Source: Halieaceae bacterium (GTDB lineage: Bacteria; Pseudomonadota; Gammaproteobacteria; Pseudomonadales; Halieaceae). From it: a stretch of DNA of 64,000 bases. Where the stretch lies: the NCBI GenBank assembly GCA_028280635.1, contig JANQLM010000006.1:1-64000 (forward strand), read 5' to 3'. The position numbers and the translations under genes are program-made. The notes under the pieces were generated by a model. That model did no database searches. It saw only the letters and a program-made list of their open reading frames with translations, and was not told the DNA's origin. Of this stretch, positions 30,155-40,763 are shown in pieces; positions within the stretch are counted from its first letter, which is position 1; the number at the start of each line of letters is the position of its first letter.

Positions 30155-30780
30155 GAAGTCACCTCCGACCCATCATCGATATTCAGGAAGCCGCTGGCGT
30201 CTTCATCTACTGCCAGGCGAGCCTGGCCGGAAAGGTTCAATACCAGGGCCATGGCATCGGCGGGTACGCCGTCGCACACCACAATGGTGCCGCGCGCGTC
30301 AGCAAAACCGTCTTCATTGAAGGAAATCACCCCGGCCGCCGGGAAGTTGCGGGTGCGGATCGTCATCGAGCCGCCGGCCTCCTGCCCGACCCGCAGTAGC
30401 GGTTCGTCCGCGTGGCGATCGCCGTCATCCGCGGTGCCACCGCCGGTGCCATCGTCTGCGAATATGATCCAGCCTTGCTCCCAGGCGTTGCTGTTGCAGG
30501 TGTCCTGGTCGCTGCTGCCGCAGATGGCCACGGTGCTCGCCTGGCTTACCGCCTCGCTGCGGGCGGTGGACAGCATTGCATACACATCACCGATCGCGGC
30601 CTGCTGACGGTTGCGATTGATGGTGTCGACGAATGACGGCCCCACCAGGGTACTGAGCAGCGCGATCATCAGCATGGTGATGAGCATCTCCAGCAGCGTG
30701 TAGCCGGCCATGCGGCGGCCGGCAAGGGCTTCGCTGGTGCGGGCGTGGCCTATCTGCTGTCTGTCTGCGGCGTTCGACAA
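30145..30780 (-). CDS. fimU: FimU/FimT-like minor pilin, first gene of the pilus operon
   Basis: About 211 residues. The prepilin site is AG before YTLLEMLITMLMIALLSTLVGPSFVDTINRNRQQAAI, with Glu5; the body resembles GspH/FimT. The start is a judgement. A TTG at 30778-30780 has AGGGA 7 bases upstream and lies about 30 bases after a good promoter. An ATG at 30711 has no ribosome site and the ATG at 30837 lies inside the promoter. With TTG the leader is about 25 residues, longer than usual. Confidence 0.8.
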   Translation of the reverse strand: MSNAADRQQIGHARTSEALAGRRMAGYTLLEMLITMLMIALLSTLVGPSFVDTINRNRQQAAIGDVYAMLSTARSEAVSQASTVAICGSSDQDTCNSNAWEQGWIIFADDGTGGGTADDGDRHADEPLLRVGQEAGGSMTIRTRNFPAAGVISFNEDGFADARGTIVVCDGVPADAMALVLNLSGQARLAVDEDASGFLNIDDGSEVTSCP

Positions 30781-30813
30781 GGGTTTTTCCCTATCGTGAA
30801 ATTCGCGGACACA

Positions 30814-30842
30814 ATAGCAATTCAAGCCTGCCTGCAAGCCAA
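30814..30842 (-). promoter_or_regulatory. Promoter of the minor-pilin operon
   Basis: On the minus strand TTGGCT (30837-30842), a 17-base spacer and TGCTAT (30814-30819). Each box matches the sigma-70 consensus at four or five positions. I found no GG-N10-GC sigma-54 site here. Confidence 0.5.
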
Positions 30843-30936
30843 ATCGACGACAAACGGCTCTGTCAGGGGATAAACGGCAGGAAAAATACGAAAAATGTGA
30901 CCGACTACCGGGTATCAGGCCCGGGCAAAAGCGGGG

Positions 30937-31908
30937 TCAGTCGATTTCGCTGGTGGGAATCCTCAGCTCCCGGGGCATGGAAAAGGTGATGTTCTCGGGC
31001 GTGCCGGCCAGTTCCACCGGGGCCCTGGCGCCGAGTTGTTCCAGTGCCCTGACCACCTGCTGGACCAGGATCTCCGGCGCCGAAGCGCCGGCGGTGACGC
31101 CGATGCGGCGCTTGCCCGCCAGCCAGATGGGGTCGATGGCGTCAGCGTTGTCTATCAGGTAACCGTCGGCGCCCATGCGTTCGGCGAGTTCGCGCAGGCG
31201 ATTGGAGTTGGAACTGTTGGGGGAGCCCACCACCAGCACCAGGTCACAGTCCTCTGCCAGGTCCTTGATGGCGTCCTGACGATTCTGGGTGGCGTAGCAG
31301 ATATCGTCTTTGCGCGGTCCGTGAATCGCCGGGAAACGCTCCCGCAGCACCTCGATCACCCGGGCGGTGTCGTCCATGGACAGGGTGGTCTGGGTGACAT
31401 AACACAGCCGCTGCGGATCCCGTACTTCAAGGGCCGCGGCCTGCTCCTCGTCCTCCACCAGGTAGATCTCACCGCCGTTGGAGGTGTCGTACTGACCCAT
31501 GGTGCCCTCGACCTCCGGGTGGCCACAGTGCCCGATCAGCACGCACTCACGGCCCTCGCGGGCGTAGCGCACCACTTCCATGTGCACCTTGGTCACCAGT
31601 GGACAGGTGGCATCGAACACCTTGAGTCCGCGCCGCGAGGCCTCGTTGCGCACAGCCTGGGACACCCCGTGGGCACTGAAGATGACCGTGTTGTCATCGG
31701 GGATTTCGTCCAGTTCATCGACGAAAATCGCCCCGCGCTGGCGCAGGCCGTCGACCACGAATTTGTTGTGCACCACCTCGTGGCGCACGTAAATCGGTGC
31801 CCCGAACACATCCAGGGCGCGGTCGACGATGGCGATGGCGCGGTCTACCCCGGCGCAGAAGCCGCGCGGGTTGGCGAGCATTATTTCGGGGTTGCTGGTG
31901 TCAGTCAT
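30937..31908 (-). CDS. ispH: 4-hydroxy-3-methylbut-2-enyl diphosphate reductase
   Basis: 323 residues, the last enzyme of the MEP isoprenoid pathway, yielding IPP and DMAPP. The three iron-sulfur cysteines are in [14 protein letters not shown] (Cys18), [12 protein letters not shown] and [13 protein letters not shown]; the catalytic Glu lies in EVEGTMGQ. It ends the long same-strand run that begins at pyrB, 58 bases after fkpB. Confidence 0.97.
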   Translation of the reverse strand: MTDTSNPEIMLANPRGFCAGVDRAIAIVDRALDVFGAPIYVRHEVVHNKFVVDGLRQRGAIFVDELDEIPDDNTVIFSAHGVSQAVRNEASRRGLKVFDATCPLVTKVHMEVVRYAREGRECVLIGHCGHPEVEGTMGQYDTSNGGEIYLVEDEEQAAALEVRDPQRLCYVTQTTLSMDDTARVIEVLRERFPAIHGPRKDDICYATQNRQDAIKDLAEDCDLVLVVGSPNSSNSNRLRELAERMGADGYLIDNADAIDPIWLAGKRRIGVTAGASAPEILVQQVVRALEQLGARAPVELAGTPENITFSMPRELRIPTSEID

Positions 31909-31966
31909 GGCGCCCCTGGCTTCATTTTCTCTGCGGACTCATTGCGGGCTTACTCCGGGCTGAGCC

Positions 31967-32455
31967 CTAGTGTAGCTCGGCGGCTTCCACCCGGTGAATC
32001 AGCACGTCAAACAGAATGGTACGCCCCGCCAGCGGGTGATTGAAGTCTACTGTGACGTCATCATCGTCTACCGCGATCACCAGGCCCGGCACTTCGCCGC
32101 CGGCGGCGTCCGCGAAGTAGAACAACAGGCCGATTTCCGGGTCCGCGTCCTCATCGAAGTGTTCGCGGGGCACCTGCTGGACGTTGCTGTCATTGGGCAT
32201 GCCGAAGGCGTTTTCCGGTTCCACGCTGAAGATCTGCCGATCTCCCGGGGCCATGCCAAACAGCAGGCGCTCAAAACCCGGCAACAGGCTGCCGTCGCCG
32301 ACCACAAAATCCACCGGCTCAGTGCTGAAATTCGAGTCGATTTCGGAACCGTCTTCCAGGCTCAGGGCGAAGTTCAGGTACACCCGGGTACCTTCGCTGA
32401 CGGTCACGTTGGTCTGTTCCATCTGTTGCGGGGAGCTCCACGCCCGGCTTTCCAT
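31967..32455 (-). CDS. fkpB: FKBP-type peptidyl-prolyl isomerase (SlpA/FkpB)
   Basis: 162 residues. The FKBP core is VTVSEGTRVYLNFALSLEDGSEIDSNF ... PVDFVVGDGSLLPGFERLLFGM, with an IF (insert-in-flap) chaperone segment and FNHPLAGRTILFDVLI at the end, as in SlyD/FkpB. GGAG lies 5 bases before the ATG at 32455; an ATG at 32422 is the alternative. It is placed between lspA and ispH as in other gammaproteobacteria. Confidence 0.93.
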   Translation of the reverse strand: MESRAWSSPQQMEQTNVTVSEGTRVYLNFALSLEDGSEIDSNFSTEPVDFVVGDGSLLPGFERLLFGMAPGDRQIFSVEPENAFGMPNDSNVQQVPREHFDEDADPEIGLLFYFADAAGGEVPGLVIAVDDDDVTVDFNHPLAGRTILFDVLIHRVEAAELH

Positions 32456-32508
32456 AATAGCTCCGAGCTAAAGTTAGTCCAAAAAAGGCCTGCACGGCTA
32501 GCAAACAC

Positions 32509-33021
32509 TTACTCCGACGGGGGTTTTTCACCCCGGGGCTGGAGTGTGGCGTCCAGTATCATCAGTACGGCCCCCACGGTCACGGCGCTGTCCGCGACAT
32601 TGAAGGTGGGGAAGTACCAGTCCTGGTAGTGCACCGATATGAAGTCGACCACATGGCCGAACTGCAGGCGGTCCCACAGGTTGCCGACGGCGCCGCCGAG
32701 GATCAGGCTCAGGCTCGCGGCCAGCAGCCTGTCCGCGGGTTTCAGGCGGGTCAGCCAGACAGCGATTACCAGGCTCGCCACCACCGCCACCGCGCTGAAA
32801 AACCAGCGCTGCCAGCCACCGGCGTCGCTGAGAAAACTGAACGCAGCGCCTTCATTGTACTGCAAGGTCAGGTTCAGCACCGGCAGCCAGCGCACCGGTT
32901 GGGCGTATTCCAGGTGTTCCAGCACCAGCGCCTTGGTCCACTGGTCGAGCAGGACCACGACAACCGCCAGCGCGAACCAGCCCCCGTGAACACCGAGCAG
33001 GGGGAGTCTTCGATCAGGCAA
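32509..33021 (-). CDS. lspA: Lipoprotein signal peptidase
   Basis: 170 residues with four hydrophobic helices. The catalytic aspartates lie in [18 protein letters not shown] and [11 protein letters not shown]. LspA removes prolipoprotein signal peptides in the inner membrane. The start is a TTG at 33019-33021, overlapping the ileS stop, with AGGGGGAG about 10 bases upstream; the product then has the normal length. The ATG at 33051 lacks a ribosome site. Confidence 0.93.
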   Translation of the reverse strand: MPDRRLPLLGVHGGWFALAVVVVLLDQWTKALVLEHLEYAQPVRWLPVLNLTLQYNEGAAFSFLSDAGGWQRWFFSAVAVVASLVIAVWLTRLKPADRLLAASLSLILGGAVGNLWDRLQFGHVVDFISVHYQDWYFPTFNVADSAVTVGAVLMILDATLQPRGEKPPSE

Positions 33022-35809
33022 AGCGGCGCTGCTCCCCCTCACCGTCGACATTGATCACGCAGCGCCCGCACAGGGTGGGGTGCGCACTGTGGCTACCCAC
33101 ATCCGCCCGGCGGTGCCAGCAGCGCTCGCATTTCTCGTGCGCACTGGGCGCGACCACCAGCGCCAGGCCGTCGATATCGCTGGCGACGGCGCCTGCCGGT
33201 GCATCAGCCAGCGGCGCGACTTCAGCCCCGGAGGTAATCAACACGAAACGCAGTTCATCACCCAGTTTTGCCAGCGCCTCGGCCAGGCTGTCACTGCAAT
33301 AAAGCACCACCTCGGCATCCAGGCCGCCACGCAGGGCCCCCTGGCTGCGCTGGTTTTCCAATTCCCGGTTGACGGCGTCGCGAACGCCAATCAGCGTCTG
33401 CCAGTAGGCGTCGTCCAGTTCGCTGGTCGCCGGAGTAAAGCCCTGGAACCACTCGACCAGGAACACCGAGGCGGCGCGCTCGCCGGGCATATTCTCCCAG
33501 ATTTCCTCGGCGGTAAAACTGAGGATGGGGGCAATCCAGCGTACCAGCGCCTCGGCCACCTGGTAGAGGGCGGTCTGGGCCGAGCGCCGGGCCAGGCTGT
33601 CGGGCTGGGTGGTGTACTGGCGATCCTTGATGATATCCAGGTAGAAGCCGCCCAGGTCGGTCACACAGAAATTGTGCAGCTTCTGGTAGATGATATGGAA
33701 CTGGTAGGCCTCATAGGCCTCGATGATTTCTTCCTGCAGGGCGGCAGTGCGGCCGATGACCCAGGCATCCAGAGCCAGCAGGCGTTCGGGCTCGACACTG
33801 TCACGACCGGGTTCGAAACCGCTCAGGTTGGAGAGCAGGAAGCGCGCGGTGTTGCGGATGCGCCGGTAAGAATCAGAGGTGCGCTTGATAATCTCGTCAG
33901 ACCAGGCCAGTTCGCCGCGGTAGTCGGTGGCGGCCACCCACAGGCGTACGATATCAGCGCCCAGGTCACTCAGCGCCCTGCGAGCCGGGACTACATTCCC
34001 CAGCGATTTGGACATCTTGCGACCTTCCCCATCCACCGTGAAGCCGTGAGTCAGCAGGGCCTTGTAAGGCGCTTTGCCGGTGGAGGCGATGCCGGTGAGC
34101 AACGATGACTGGAACCAGCCCCGGTGCTGGTCAGAGCCCTCCAGATAAAGGTCCGCGGGGAATTGCATGCCGTCGCGGTGGCGCAGCACACAGGCATGGG
34201 TAACGCCGGAATCGAACCACACGTCCATGGTATCCGCGGCTTTCTCATAGTGCTCGGCGTCGGCGCCTAGCAACTCCGCGGGCTCGAGTTCGAACCAGGC
34301 GTCGATACCACCCTGCTCTACCCGCGCCGCGACCTGCTCGATCAGTGCCGGAGTATCCGGGTGCAGTTCACCGGTCTCCCGGTGCACAAACAGCGGGATG
34401 GGTGAGCCCCAGGTGCGCTGACGGGAAATACACCAGTCGGGTCGGCCTTCCAGCATGGCAGTCAGGCGCGAGCGGCCCCAGTCCGGCATAAAGCTGACAT
34501 CCGTGACGGCTGCCATGGCAGCCTCCTGCAGCCCCGCCTGGCTCATGCTGATGAACCACTGGGGGGTGGCGCGGAAAATCACCGGGGTCTTGTGACGCCA
34601 GCAGTGGGGGTAGGAATGGGGGTATTTCTCGGCATGCAACAGCGCGCCGCGCTCTTCCAGCAGCGCAACAATATTGTCATTGGCCTTGTTGATGTGCTGG
34701 CCACCGAAAATCTCGGTATCCGGCAGGTAGACACCGTTGGCGCCCACCGGGTTGAGCACCTCGAGCCCATATTTCTGGCCCACCACGTAGTCATCGAGGC
34801 CGTGCCCGGGCGCTGTATGCACGGCGCCGGTACCCGCTTCGGTGGTGACGTGCTCGCCGAGAATCACCGGCACCTGGCGCTGGTAGAACGGGTGTTGCAG
34901 AAGCTGGCCTTCCAGGGCGGCGCCGGTGACCGTGCCCGCCAACTGGTAATCGTTCCAGCCGATACGCGCGCACACCGCATCCACCAGCTCGCTGGCCAGC
35001 ACCAGTCCGCGCTCGCCATGCACCACCAGGCTGTATTCCAGTTCCGGATGCAGGCTGACCGCCAGGCTGGCGGGCAGGGTCCAGGGCGTGGTGGTCCAGA
35101 TGGGGATGGCGATCTCCACGGCGGCGTCGCCAAACAGCGCCCGGACCGCGGCCTGATCCACCGCCACATAGGCTACATCGATGGCCGGCGAGGTCTTGTC
35201 CTGGTACTCCACCTCGGCCTCGGCCAGGGCGGAGCCACAGTCCAGGCACCAGTGCACCGGCTTGGCGCCCTTCACCAGGTGGCCGTTGTCGATGATCTCG
35301 CCCAGCGTGCGCAGGATGTTGGCCTCGAAGCGATAGTTCATGGTGAGGTAGGGCTCATCCCACTCACCGAGCACGCCCATGCGCACAAAGTCCTCGCGCT
35401 GTCCGTCCACCTGGGACTCAGCATAGCTGCGGCAGCGGTCGCGGAACTCGTGGGCGCTGACCTTGACACCAGGCTTACCGACCTTTTTCTCAACGTTGAG
35501 CTCAATCGGCAGGCCGTGGCAGTCCCAGCCGGGTATGTAAGGTGCGTCAAAGCCCATGAGAGTGCGGGACTTGATGACAATGTCTTTGAGAATCTTGTTG
35601 GCCGCGTGGCCCACGTGCAGCTCACCGTTGGCATAGGGCGGGCCGTCGTGAAGAATGAACTTGGGCTTGCCCTCACAGGCCTTGCGAATCTGGCCGTAGA
35701 GGTCCTGCTCCTTCCATTGCGCCAGGCGCTGGGGTTCGCGCTGCACCAGGCTGGCCTTCATCGGGAAGTCCGTTTGCGGCAGGTTCAGTGTGCTCTTGTA
35801 GTCACTCAT
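33014..35809 (-). CDS. ileS: Isoleucyl-tRNA synthetase
   Basis: 931 residues, a class I synthetase. HIGH motif: [16 protein letters not shown] motif: [10 protein letters not shown]. The editing domain holds the TTPWTLPAS stretch. The C-terminal zinc site is CERCWHR ... CGRCV. The length is that of the bacterial enzyme. Its ATG overlaps the ribF stop (ATGA), and its 3' end overlaps lspA. Confidence 0.98.
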   Translation of the reverse strand: MSDYKSTLNLPQTDFPMKASLVQREPQRLAQWKEQDLYGQIRKACEGKPKFILHDGPPYANGELHVGHAANKILKDIVIKSRTLMGFDAPYIPGWDCHGLPIELNVEKKVGKPGVKVSAHEFRDRCRSYAESQVDGQREDFVRMGVLGEWDEPYLTMNYRFEANILRTLGEIIDNGHLVKGAKPVHWCLDCGSALAEAEVEYQDKTSPAIDVAYVAVDQAAVRALFGDAAVEIAIPIWTTTPWTLPASLAVSLHPELEYSLVVHGERGLVLASELVDAVCARIGWNDYQLAGTVTGAALEGQLLQHPFYQRQVPVILGEHVTTEAGTGAVHTAPGHGLDDYVVGQKYGLEVLNPVGANGVYLPDTEIFGGQHINKANDNIVALLEERGALLHAEKYPHSYPHCWRHKTPVIFRATPQWFISMSQAGLQEAAMAAVTDVSFMPDWGRSRLTAMLEGRPDWCISRQRTWGSPIPLFVHRETGELHPDTPALIEQVAARVEQGGIDAWFELEPAELLGADAEHYEKAADTMDVWFDSGVTHACVLRHRDGMQFPADLYLEGSDQHRGWFQSSLLTGIASTGKAPYKALLTHGFTVDGEGRKMSKSLGNVVPARRALSDLGADIVRLWVAATDYRGELAWSDEIIKRTSDSYRRIRNTARFLLSNLSGFEPGRDSVEPERLLALDAWVIGRTAALQEEIIEAYEAYQFHIIYQKLHNFCVTDLGGFYLDIIKDRQYTTQPDSLARRSAQTALYQVAEALVRWIAPILSFTAEEIWENMPGERAASVFLVEWFQGFTPATSELDDAYWQTLIGVRDAVNRELENQRSQGALRGGLDAEVVLYCSDSLAEALAKLGDELRFVLITSGAEVAPLADAPAGAVASDIDGLALVVAPSAHEKCERCWHRRADVGSHSAHPTLCGRCVINVDGEGEQRRFA

Positions 35810-36735
35810 AGCTGGAAAAACTGGCGCCCCTCGGCGATGTCCTTATGTATCTGTGTCTTCAATGCGTCAAGCGATTCGAACTTCATCTCATCGCGGATTT
35901 TTCCCCGGAAGGTCACCTTCAACCTTCGTCCATACAGGTCGCCCTGGAAGTCCAGCAGGTTGACCTCCAGGTTGGCGCGAAACTGCTCGCCGATCGTGGG
36001 CCGTACGCCGACATTGGCAACGCCCGGCTGCACGCCTGCGGTCGCCCCGGCCACCTCCACCACATAAACCCCGGACAGCGGCGCCTGCAGGCGATGCAGT
36101 TCCAGATTGGCGGTGGGTACGCCCAGGGTACGGCCGCGCTGGTCGCCATACACCACTTTGCCCGACATCGAGTAGGGCCGCCCCAGCATCCGTTCCGCCA
36201 GCGCGAAGTCCGCATCGTTCAGGGCCTGGCGAATGCGCGTGCTGCTGACCCTCTCGCCCGCGAGATCAAGGGTCTCGGTGGGCATGGCCTCGAAGCCGTG
36301 TCGGTGACCCTGCTCCTGCATCAGTTCGAAGCCGCCCTCGCGGTTCTTGCCGAAGCGCAGGTCGTCGCCCATCACCACATAGCGCACTCCCAGGCCATCG
36401 ACAAACACCCGCTGCACAAATCCCTGTGCCGGCATGGTCCGCAGCGCCTCATCAAAGCGAATTCGCAGCACCCTGTCGATACCGAGCTCCGCGAAGGCCT
36501 CGAGTTTTTCCCGAAAGCTCATCAGGCGCGGCGGCGCCTCACGCGGTGCCAGGTATTCCCGCGGCAGGGGTTCGAACACTACCACCACCGACGGCAGCTC
36601 GAGTGCACGTGCCTTTTCCAACACGTGCTTCAGCACGGCCTGATGGCCGTGATGTACGCCGTCAAATGCACCGATGGTTGCTACACATCCACGGTGCCGG
36701 TGCCGCAGGTTATGAAGACCGCGAATCAGCTCCAT
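35806..36735 (-). CDS. ribF: Bifunctional riboflavin kinase / FAD synthetase
   Basis: 309 residues. The N-terminal nucleotidyltransferase domain begins [32 protein letters not shown], and SSTRIRQAL follows. The C-terminal kinase domain has [20 protein letters not shown]. The enzyme makes FMN and FAD. The ATG at 36735 matches homologues; codons up to 36780 are not conserved. It is coupled to ileS. Confidence 0.96.
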   Translation of the reverse strand: MELIRGLHNLRHRHRGCVATIGAFDGVHHGHQAVLKHVLEKARALELPSVVVVFEPLPREYLAPREAPPRLMSFREKLEAFAELGIDRVLRIRFDEALRTMPAQGFVQRVFVDGLGVRYVVMGDDLRFGKNREGGFELMQEQGHRHGFEAMPTETLDLAGERVSSTRIRQALNDADFALAERMLGRPYSMSGKVVYGDQRGRTLGVPTANLELHRLQAPLSGVYVVEVAGATAGVQPGVANVGVRPTIGEQFRANLEVNLLDFQGDLYGRRLKVTFRGKIRDEMKFESLDALKTQIHKDIAEGRQFFQL

Positions 36736-36781
36736 GGAGTTGGGGGATCGTGCCAGGTCAAGGCGCGCCATTATAGCCAAA

Positions 36782-38380
36782 TTACCCGGCTTTTTGCGTA
36801 TAAAAATCCGCCAGTCGTGTGCCCAGCAACAGGTGGCTGACGGCGTAGGTCACCAGCCCGGCAGCCACCAGGATGGCAAGCTCCATCGCCCGCTGCCACC
36901 AGGTCCAGTCGGCCCAGGCCCCCGAGCCCGGCAGCAAGCACCACAACACCAGCACCATGGCCAGCGTGGCACAGACGAGGCGCAGCAGGAACAAGCCCCA
37001 GCCTGGCTGGAAGCTGATCACGTGGATGTGCTTCAGGCCCCGCAGCAGCAGGCCGGCGTTGAGCCAGGCGGACAGGCTGGTAGCGAGGGCCAGGCCGACG
37101 TGGCCCAGATTGAAGTAGAAATAGAGAGGTGCCGCCAGGACAACGTTGAAGACCATGTTAGCCACCATGGCGACAATGCCGATGCGGACTGGCGTCTTCA
37201 TATCCTGGCGGGCGTAAAAGCCGGGGGCCAGCACTTTGACCAGCATAAAGGCCAGCAGGCCCAGGCTGTAGGCCTTGAGACTGTAGGATGCCATCGTCAC
37301 GTCTTTGCCGGACAGCTCACCGTACTGGAACAGGGTGGTGATAATCGGTCCCGCCAGCAGTACCAGCGCCACCGCTGACGGCAGCGCGACAATCAGCACG
37401 GCGCGCATTGCCCAGTCCAGCGTTTCCGAGTACCTGCGAGCGCTGGCGGCCGCCTGCAACTGGGACAGGCGCGGCAGGATCACCGTGGCGATGGCAATGC
37501 CAAACACCCCCAGGGGGAGTTCGGTCAGCCGGTCGGAGTAGTAGAGCCAGGAGACACTGCCGGTGGGCAGGAATGACGCCAGCACGGTATCCAGCAGCAG
37601 GTTTATCTGGCTCACGGATACGCCGAACAGGGCCGGTACCATCAGGGCGCCGATCTGCCGCACCCCGGGGTGCTGGGTGTCCCAGCGTGGTCGCGGCACC
37701 AGCTCCAGCTTGTACAGAAAGGGCAACTGGAACAGCAGCTGTATCACCCCTGCCATAAACACACCCCAGGCCAGTGCATAGACGGGGTCGGCGAACCATG
37801 GGCTGGCAAACAGGGCGGCGCTGATCAGCGACAGGTTAAGCAATACCGGTGTGAATGCCGGCACCGCAAATCGCCCGTAGCTGTTCAGGATGGCGCCGCA
37901 GAAGCCGGTCATCGAAATCAGGAACAGGTAGGGATAGGTGATACGGATGAGTTCAACGGTCAGGCCGTATTTCTCAGGATGGTTCCACCAGAAACCCGGG
38001 GCGAAAACCGCCGTCACCACCGGGGCCGCCATCACCACCAGTCCGGTCAACAGAATGAGGCTGCCACCCAGCACGCCGGCGACACGGTCCAGGAGTGCCT
38101 GTATTGCGGACGCCGGACCCGCTTCCCGGTATTCCGCCAACACCGGCACGAAGGCCTGGGAGAAGGCGCCCTCAGCAAACAGCCGGCGCAGGAAGTTGGG
38201 CACCTTGAAGGCAACAAAAAACGCATCCGCATTGGCGGTGGCGCCCACAAAAACAGCGATGACTACGTCGCGAGCGAGACCCAGCACCCGCGACAGCATG
38301 GTCATGGTGCTCACCACGGCACTGGACTTCAGCAGGCCGCCATCGCGCTCCGTGCCCGCCGCACTATCACTGACGCTCAT
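36782..38380 (-). CDS. murJ: Lipid II flippase MurJ
   Basis: 532 residues with about 14 hydrophobic segments, MviN/MATE-type. The N-terminal hallmark is STMTMLSRVLGLARDVVIAVFVGATANADAFFVAFKVPNFLRRLFAEGAFSQAFVPV. MurJ moves lipid II across the inner membrane for peptidoglycan synthesis. Its ATG overlaps the thpR stop (ATGA). The Pseudomonas-like order murJ-ribF-ileS is preserved, although rpsT is not beside it here. Confidence 0.97.
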   Translation of the reverse strand: MSVSDSAAGTERDGGLLKSSAVVSTMTMLSRVLGLARDVVIAVFVGATANADAFFVAFKVPNFLRRLFAEGAFSQAFVPVLAEYREAGPASAIQALLDRVAGVLGGSLILLTGLVVMAAPVVTAVFAPGFWWNHPEKYGLTVELIRITYPYLFLISMTGFCGAILNSYGRFAVPAFTPVLLNLSLISAALFASPWFADPVYALAWGVFMAGVIQLLFQLPFLYKLELVPRPRWDTQHPGVRQIGALMVPALFGVSVSQINLLLDTVLASFLPTGSVSWLYYSDRLTELPLGVFGIAIATVILPRLSQLQAAASARRYSETLDWAMRAVLIVALPSAVALVLLAGPIITTLFQYGELSGKDVTMASYSLKAYSLGLLAFMLVKVLAPGFYARQDMKTPVRIGIVAMVANMVFNVVLAAPLYFYFNLGHVGLALATSLSAWLNAGLLLRGLKHIHVISFQPGWGLFLLRLVCATLAMVLVLWCLLPGSGAWADWTWWQRAMELAILVAAGLVTYAVSHLLLGTRLADFYTQKAG

Positions 38381-38928
38381 GCCGCCAACTCCATGCGTTG
38401 CAGGGGAATATAGCGCCGCTCCTTGAGCTGGCTTTCAAACAGCACCAGTTCATGCAGTGACTCGGCCATGGGAGCGATGGGCAGCAGCGCCGGCGGTGCC
38501 ACCAGCTTGCGGGAGCCTTTCAGGCGCGCCAGGGTCAGGTGCGGGCGGTAGGCACGCCGCTCACTGTGGAAACCTTCCCGGCGCAGTGCAGAGGACACCT
38601 CTGCCTGCAGCGTCATCAGCGCCGGCGCCTGCTCCACGCCCAGGGTGAGCATGCGCGGCTTCAGCGGCGAAGGGAACCACTCCAGAGACTCGAAATTAAC
38701 GGGAATCCCCGGGCAGGCGCCGGCAACCGGCGCCACTGTATCCACCAGCTTGCCGAGGGAACGCTCGGCAACCTCGCCCAGGAACACCAGGGTGATATGC
38801 CAGTTCTCGGGGGGCACCCAGCGCAGCGGCAAGTCTTCCGACAGCTCAGGTGATGAGGACAGCCGGTCGCAGAGTCCGTAGATGGTGCGCTCCGCGCGCT
38901 GCGGGGGGAAGCCGAGGAACAGGCGCAT
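38377..38928 (-). CDS. thpR: RNA 2',3'-cyclic phosphodiesterase
   Basis: 183 residues of the 2H phosphoesterase family (2'-5' RNA ligase). The two HxTx motifs are HITLVFLG and HLTLARLK. The ATG at 38928 (MRLFLGFPP) shares bases with the nudF stop, and the stop overlaps the murJ start. It is therefore translationally linked at both ends. Confidence 0.92.
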   Translation of the reverse strand: MRLFLGFPPQRAERTIYGLCDRLSSSPELSEDLPLRWVPPENWHITLVFLGEVAERSLGKLVDTVAPVAGACPGIPVNFESLEWFPSPLKPRMLTLGVEQAPALMTLQAEVSSALRREGFHSERRAYRPHLTLARLKGSRKLVAPPALLPIAPMAESLHELVLFESQLKERRYIPLQRMELAA

Positions 38929-39539
38929 CAGGTCCAGCGCTGGCGCAGCGCATCCCCGTGAATCCTGAGCCACTGCAGGGCGATCAGGGTGTGGCCGTTG
39001 TTGATACGGTTGGCATCCAACATGGCCATCATTTCAACGCGCGGCAGGCGGTGCACCAGGATGTCTTCACCTTCGTGTACGCAGCCATGCACGCCGTCGG
39101 CGGCGGCGCTGTCTACCCGGCCAACAAACAGCCGCACCTGCTCAGTACAGGCACCCGGGCTGGGGAAAAAGGTGACGATGGGTTCGAGTGCCGTCAGGCT
39201 GAGCCCGGACTCCTCCTCGGTCTCCCGGTGGGCGACCTCCTCGTCAGTCTCGCCAGGCTCCACCACGCCGGCCACCAGTTCCAGCATCCAGGGGCTGGCC
39301 TCCTCTCGCATGGCACCGGCGCGGAATTGTTCAAGCATCACCAGTTCGTCTGCCACCGGGTCCCACAGCAGCACGCCCACGGCGTCGCCGCGCTCAAACA
39401 GTTCGCGGTGGATGGGCGCGCTCCAGCCGCCGTCAAACTTGCGGTGCTCCAGGGTCACGCGGTGCAGGCGATAGTGACCGCTGTAGCCCTCCTCGTCCGT
39501 GAGCACCCGGACATCGCTGGCCGAAAACCTGAGCTCCAT
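38928..39539 (-). CDS. nudF: ADP-ribose pyrophosphatase (NUDIX)
   Basis: 203 residues. The Nudix box is GVVEPGETDEEVAHRETEEESGL, and upstream VTLEHRKFDGGWSAPIHRELFERGDAVGVLLWDP is typical of NudF/ADPRase enzymes, as is SPGACTEQVRLFVG after the box. It likely hydrolyses ADP-ribose. It starts 2 bases after the pyrB stop, without a strong ribosome site, so it is probably translated by coupling. Confidence 0.92.
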   Translation of the reverse strand: MELRFSASDVRVLTDEEGYSGHYRLHRVTLEHRKFDGGWSAPIHRELFERGDAVGVLLWDPVADELVMLEQFRAGAMREEASPWMLELVAGVVEPGETDEEVAHRETEEESGLSLTALEPIVTFFPSPGACTEQVRLFVGRVDSAAADGVHGCVHEGEDILVHRLPRVEMMAMLDANRINNGHTLIALQWLRIHGDALRQRWT

Positions 39540-39541
39540 GG

Positions 39542-40558
39542 CTACTGGAAACGGCTGCCCGTGTACCAGTTAACGTCGCGCGCGTCCCGGTCGACCTGCT
39601 CCACCACGTCGAGCACCAGCGCAAACAGCGCCATCCGCACCACTACACCATTATCCGTCTGGCGGAAGATGGCCAGGTTGGGGTTGTCGTTGAGGTCGTC
39701 GTCGAGCTCACGGGCGCCCTCACGGGAATCCCGCGGCAGCGGGTGCATGATGACCGTGTTGGGCTCGCAGTGCTGGGTGTAAATGTTCTGGTTGAGACGG
39801 AAACGACCGCGATAGAGGTCCGCCTCTTCCGGTGAACCGAAACGCTCCTCCTGGATGCGGGTGGAATACGCGATGTCCACATGAGCGATATGATCTTCCA
39901 GGTCTTCGGTTTCCGTCACCTTGTGGCCGGCGCCGCGCATGGCTTCGACGATATCGCCAGGCATGCACAGTTCCGGCGGTGAAATCAGGTGCACCTCAAC
40001 GTTCTGGAACAGGCACAGCAGCTTGCAGAGGGAGTGAACGGTACGGCCAAACCTCAGGTCGCCGATCAGGGCGATGCGCAGGCCGTCGATATCGCCACCG
40101 CGGCCATGCATTTCGCTCTTGATGGTGTAGAGATCCAACAGCGCCTGGGTGGGATGCTCGTTGGCACCGTCACCACCGTTCAGCACCGGCACCCGGCTGG
40201 CAGAGGCGAACTCCGCCACCGACCCCGGCTCCGGGTGGCGCATGGCGATCACGTCGCTGTAGCCGCTGATCACCCGCGCCGTGTCGTACAGGGATTCCCC
40301 CTTGGCAATCGCCGAGTCCTCAAAGCCGGTGGTTTCCCGCACTTCCCCGCCCAGCAGGTTGAAAGCGGAGCCGAAGCTCACCCGGGTGCGGGTGCTGGGC
40401 TCAAAGAACATATTCCCCAGCACGGCGCCTTCCAGCACCCGGGTCACGCGCTTGCGGCGGGCATAGGGAAGCATTTTGTCTGCCACCGCGAAGATCGTCT
40501 CGATGTCTGCGCGTTCAAACTGGTTAACAGACAATATGTGCTGGCCGGCGAAGTGCAT
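39542..40558 (-). CDS. pyrB: Aspartate carbamoyltransferase catalytic subunit
   Basis: 338 residues. The carbamoyl-phosphate site FFEPSTRTRVSFGSAF, the HPTQALLDLYT motif and the aspartate-site loop VIMHPLPRDSREGA are all present. It catalyses the committed step of pyrimidine synthesis. No regulatory subunit or dihydroorotase gene is adjacent. It leads the run nudF-thpR-murJ-ribF-ileS-lspA-fkpB-ispH. Confidence 0.95.
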   Translation of the reverse strand: MHFAGQHILSVNQFERADIETIFAVADKMLPYARRKRVTRVLEGAVLGNMFFEPSTRTRVSFGSAFNLLGGEVRETTGFEDSAIAKGESLYDTARVISGYSDVIAMRHPEPGSVAEFASASRVPVLNGGDGANEHPTQALLDLYTIKSEMHGRGGDIDGLRIALIGDLRFGRTVHSLCKLLCLFQNVEVHLISPPELCMPGDIVEAMRGAGHKVTETEDLEDHIAHVDIAYSTRIQEERFGSPEEADLYRGRFRLNQNIYTQHCEPNTVIMHPLPRDSREGARELDDDLNDNPNLAIFRQTDNGVVVRMALFALVLDVVEQVDRDARDVNWYTGSRFQ

Positions 40559-40582
40559 GATGTGCCTCTTTTATTGGGCGCC

Positions 40583-40611
40583 ATTATAAGGTCCGGAGTC
40601 CGATCCGGTAA
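40583..40611 (-). promoter_or_regulatory. Promoter of pyrB and its downstream run
   Basis: On the minus strand a perfect TATAAT (40583-40588) lies 17 bases after TTACCG (40606-40611), a weak -35. A 6-bp hairpin ACGGCA-TTAT-TGCCGT (40611-40626) abuts the -35 and may be a regulator site or the sbcB end. The rest of the 205-base gap to sbcB shows nothing. Confidence 0.6.
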
Positions 40612-40763
40612 CGGCATTATTGCCGTGGTTGGACGCTGTCTGTTTCTAGCTTCTGAACACGCGCGTGCGGAGCCTGGGGTGTTTCCGGGGAGGGGGTAGG
40701 CCCAGTTCGCACCCGACCGACGGCGCTCCAACGATAGGACGTGGCAAACTGAACCCAGTCGTT

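Noticed and set aside
30814-30842. Sigma-54 promoter for the minor-pilin operon, expected because pilR is nearby
   Set aside because: No GG-N10-GC pair with suitable flanks was found; the sigma-70-like boxes explain the site better.
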